Part shown: one piece after another, positions 14,738-16,032 of the stretch
How the letters are laid out: each line of letters begins with the position of its first letter
Position numbering within the stretch: the first letter of the stretch is position 1
Origin: Erythrobacter donghaensis
Lineage (GTDB): Bacteria; Pseudomonadota; Alphaproteobacteria; Sphingomonadales; Sphingomonadaceae
Assembly (NCBI RefSeq): GCF_001557325.1
Contig: NZ_LSJS01000050.1
Span: forward strand, 1 to 16,032
DNA length: 16,032 nucleotides
Direction: 5' to 3'
Position numbers and translations under genes: made by a program
The notes under the pieces: generated by a model
Databases searched by the model: none
What the model saw: only the letters and a program-made list of their open reading frames with translations
What the model was told of the DNA's origin: nothing

Positions 14738-15636
14738 TGCCCGTCGTGCGCCCTCAGCAGATCGAGATGATCCCGGTTTCCAAGATTACGGTGCTTAACC
14801 CCCGCTCGCGCAACAAGCGTCAGCACCGAGAGATCGTGAACAACATCGAGTCGATCGGATTGAAGCGGCCGATCACGGTGAGCCGCCATCAGGGACCAGG
14901 TGGACCGCGCTATGATCTCGTTTGCGGCGAAGGGCGGCTCGAAGCCTTTCAGATGCTGGGCCAGACGGAAATTCCGGCGGTCGTGATCGAAGCGAGCGAA
15001 AGCGATTGCCTGGTGATGAGTCTGGTCGAGAACATTGCCCGCCGGACGCCTCGCCCGATTGACGTGATGCGCGAGATCGGTGCCTTGCGCGAGCGCGGCT
15101 ATAACGAAACCGAAATCGGGCACAAGATCGGGGTCAGCAGTTCTTGGGTCAGCATGATCGTCACGCTTCTGGCCCGCGGCGAGGAGCGGCTCGTCGCCGC
15201 CGTTGAAACCGGCCTCATCCCGATCAGCCTCGCCATGGAAATTTCCCGTGCGGAGTCCGAGGAAGCGCAGAACCTGCTGCTCGATGCCTATGAGACGGGC
15301 AAGCTGCGCGGCAAGAAGCTCGCGTCTGTGCGAAGGCTGCTCGAGCTGCGGATGCGCGGGCACAACAAGTCCCTGCCGGCGGGCAAGCTGGGGCGACGTT
15401 CCGCCAATCGCAAGCTGACCGCTAGCGACCTCATGCAGGTTTACCAGCGAGAGGCGGAGAAACAGCGCCTGCTCGTGAAGAAGTCTGATTTCACCCAGAC
15501 GCGGCTGCTGTTCATTGTTGAAGCGATCAAGGATCTGCTGGGCGACGACGGGTTTCTGACCCTGCTGCGCGCGGAGGCGCTGGAGACGATGCCGCGCGCG
15601 CTCGCCATGCGAATTGCAGGTGAGAGCGATGACTGA
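14737..15636 (+). CDS. ParB/RepB-like partition protein with RepB C-terminal domain
   Basis: This 299-residue protein has an N-terminal ParB-like (sulfiredoxin-fold) domain: IPVSKITVLNPRSRNKRQH, GEGRLEAFQMLG (64-75, box II) and VENIARR (97-103). A helix-turn-helix lies at about 121-143 (GYNETEIGHKIGVSSSWVSMI), and the C-terminal part resembles the plasmid RepB domain (PF07506 type: SDLMQVYQREAEKQRLLVKKSDF). ParB N-domains of this fold bind and hydrolyse CTP in true partition proteins; this is not shown here. No ParA ATPase gene is in the window, so classical partitioning is not assured. The ATG overlaps the recombinase stop by one base, with GGAGG (14725-14729) upstream. A recombinase accessory or regulatory role is as likely as segregation. 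Confidence 0.87.
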   Translation: MPVVRPQQIEMIPVSKITVLNPRSRNKRQHREIVNNIESIGLKRPITVSRHQGPGGPRYDLVCGEGRLEAFQMLGQTEIPAVVIEASESDCLVMSLVENIARRTPRPIDVMREIGALRERGYNETEIGHKIGVSSSWVSMIVTLLARGEERLVAAVETGLIPISLAMEISRAESEEAQNLLLDAYETGKLRGKKLASVRRLLELRMRGHNKSLPAGKLGRRSANRKLTASDLMQVYQREAEKQRLLVKKSDFTQTRLLFIVEAIKDLLGDDGFLTLLRAEALETMPRALAMRIAGESDD

Positions 15637-15988
15637 TTGGTCCGAACCCAACACTCCGGATATGGAACCCGGTTCGGATCGCCGGGTCCGGCTCGGCTTC
15701 GAACGCGAGACTGTCACCCTCGCGCTCAATCAGCTCGTTCCCCTGAAGATACTTCAGCAGGGCGTGCGGGAGAGCAAGAAATTCGCCCAGATCGTCAGTT
15801 CGATCAAGGCGATCGGGATCGTCGAGGCTCCGGCTGTCGCGCCGGACCCCCAGCATCCGGGCAAATATTTCCTGCTCGATGGCCATCTGCGGATCGAAGC
15901 CTTGCGGCAGCTCGAAATCCCGACGGTTGAGTGCCTCGTCGCCAATGATGATGAAACCTACACTTACAACAAGCGGGTGCCCTTGTAG
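15629..15988 (+). CDS. ParB N-terminal domain protein, apparently truncated
   Basis: This 119-residue protein begins with a ParB-like domain: VRLGFERETVTLALNQLVPLK, KFAQIVSSIKAIGIVEAPAV and FLLDGHLRIEALRQLEIPTVECLV. It then ends at TYTYNKRVPL and a stop. From memory of the family, relatives continue after YNKR with an Asn-Arg-Leu stretch and a helix-turn-helix for another 60-70 residues, so this copy looks cut short. None of the three plus-strand frames in the remaining 44 bases resembles that continuation, which argues for an insertion or rearrangement rather than a simple frameshift. The start overlaps the RepB-like stop by eight bases (ATGACTGA), indicating translational coupling. Confidence 0.72.
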   Translation: MTDWSEPNTPDMEPGSDRRVRLGFERETVTLALNQLVPLKILQQGVRESKKFAQIVSSIKAIGIVEAPAVAPDPQHPGKYFLLDGHLRIEALRQLEIPTVECLVANDDETYTYNKRVPL

Positions 15989-16032
15989 GCGGTGGAACGC
16001 ACGCGGTGCCGTGACACGACGCCATCCTCACT

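Larger units (their letters stand above)
7489..16032. mobile_element. Integrated genomic island, left end and interior (right end not in window)
   Basis: The island begins right after the tRNA-Gly fragment. It carries a DUF4102-type tyrosine integrase, a toxin-antitoxin pair, the DUF5131-TcmP unit, a DUF2513 protein with a DNA-binding-like neighbour, and a serine recombinase with RepB/ParB-like genes. By eye the base composition is less GC-rich than in the receptor region on the left. No conjugation genes, phage structural genes or CRISPR array are seen, so the class of element (integrative plasmid-like, mobilisable or satellite) is open. Confidence 0.8.

Noticed and set aside
1..16032. CRISPR array, insertion sequence, rRNA or intact tRNA genes
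   Set aside because: No regularly spaced repeats, transposase or rRNA sequence was seen, and the only tRNA signal is the truncated tRNA-Gly.

Overview
The window reads as high-GC alphaproteobacterial DNA, most like Sphingomonadales (Erythrobacter/Sphingomonas type). This rests on the protein flavour, two neighbouring large TonB-dependent receptors, a GTTC-N7-GTTC SOS box of alphaproteobacterial form and a tRNA-Gly sequence. The genus is inference; no marker gene is present.

Left part (1 to about 7442), ordinary chromosome: dcd (dCTP deaminase), a saccharopine-dehydrogenase-like oxidoreductase, and two TonB-dependent receptors on the minus strand, each with its own hairpin terminator. The first receptor has a His/Glu-rich stretch and a palindrome just upstream of its start, which suggests metal (zinc) uptake. 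The second has no clear substrate.

Boundary (7443-7488): the 3' half of a tRNA-Gly(GCC) gene, cut off inside the anticodon arm, is followed at once by unrelated DNA, short repeats and a DUF4102-type tyrosine integrase. This is the left attachment site of an integrated genomic island that runs off the right edge of the window.

Island (7489-16032): integrase; a type II toxin-antitoxin pair with toxin first; a two-gene unit coding for a three-cysteine DUF5131 (Gp37/Gp68) protein and its partner TcmP; a convergent minus-strand pair (a DNA-binding-like protein with a tetrapeptide-repeat linker, and a DUF2513 protein); then a tightly coupled serine recombinase, RepB-like and ParB-like operon whose last gene is cut short near the window end.

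The most interesting point is a perfect SOS-type LexA box (GTTCTATTTTTGTTC, 9673-9687) in the short gap just before the DUF5131-tcmP unit. It implies that this poorly characterised radical-SAM-like plus Rossmann-type pair is induced by DNA damage, so a nucleic-acid repair, modification or defence role is a reasonable hypothesis. A second unusual unit is the recombinase-RepB-ParB operon on a chromosomal island.
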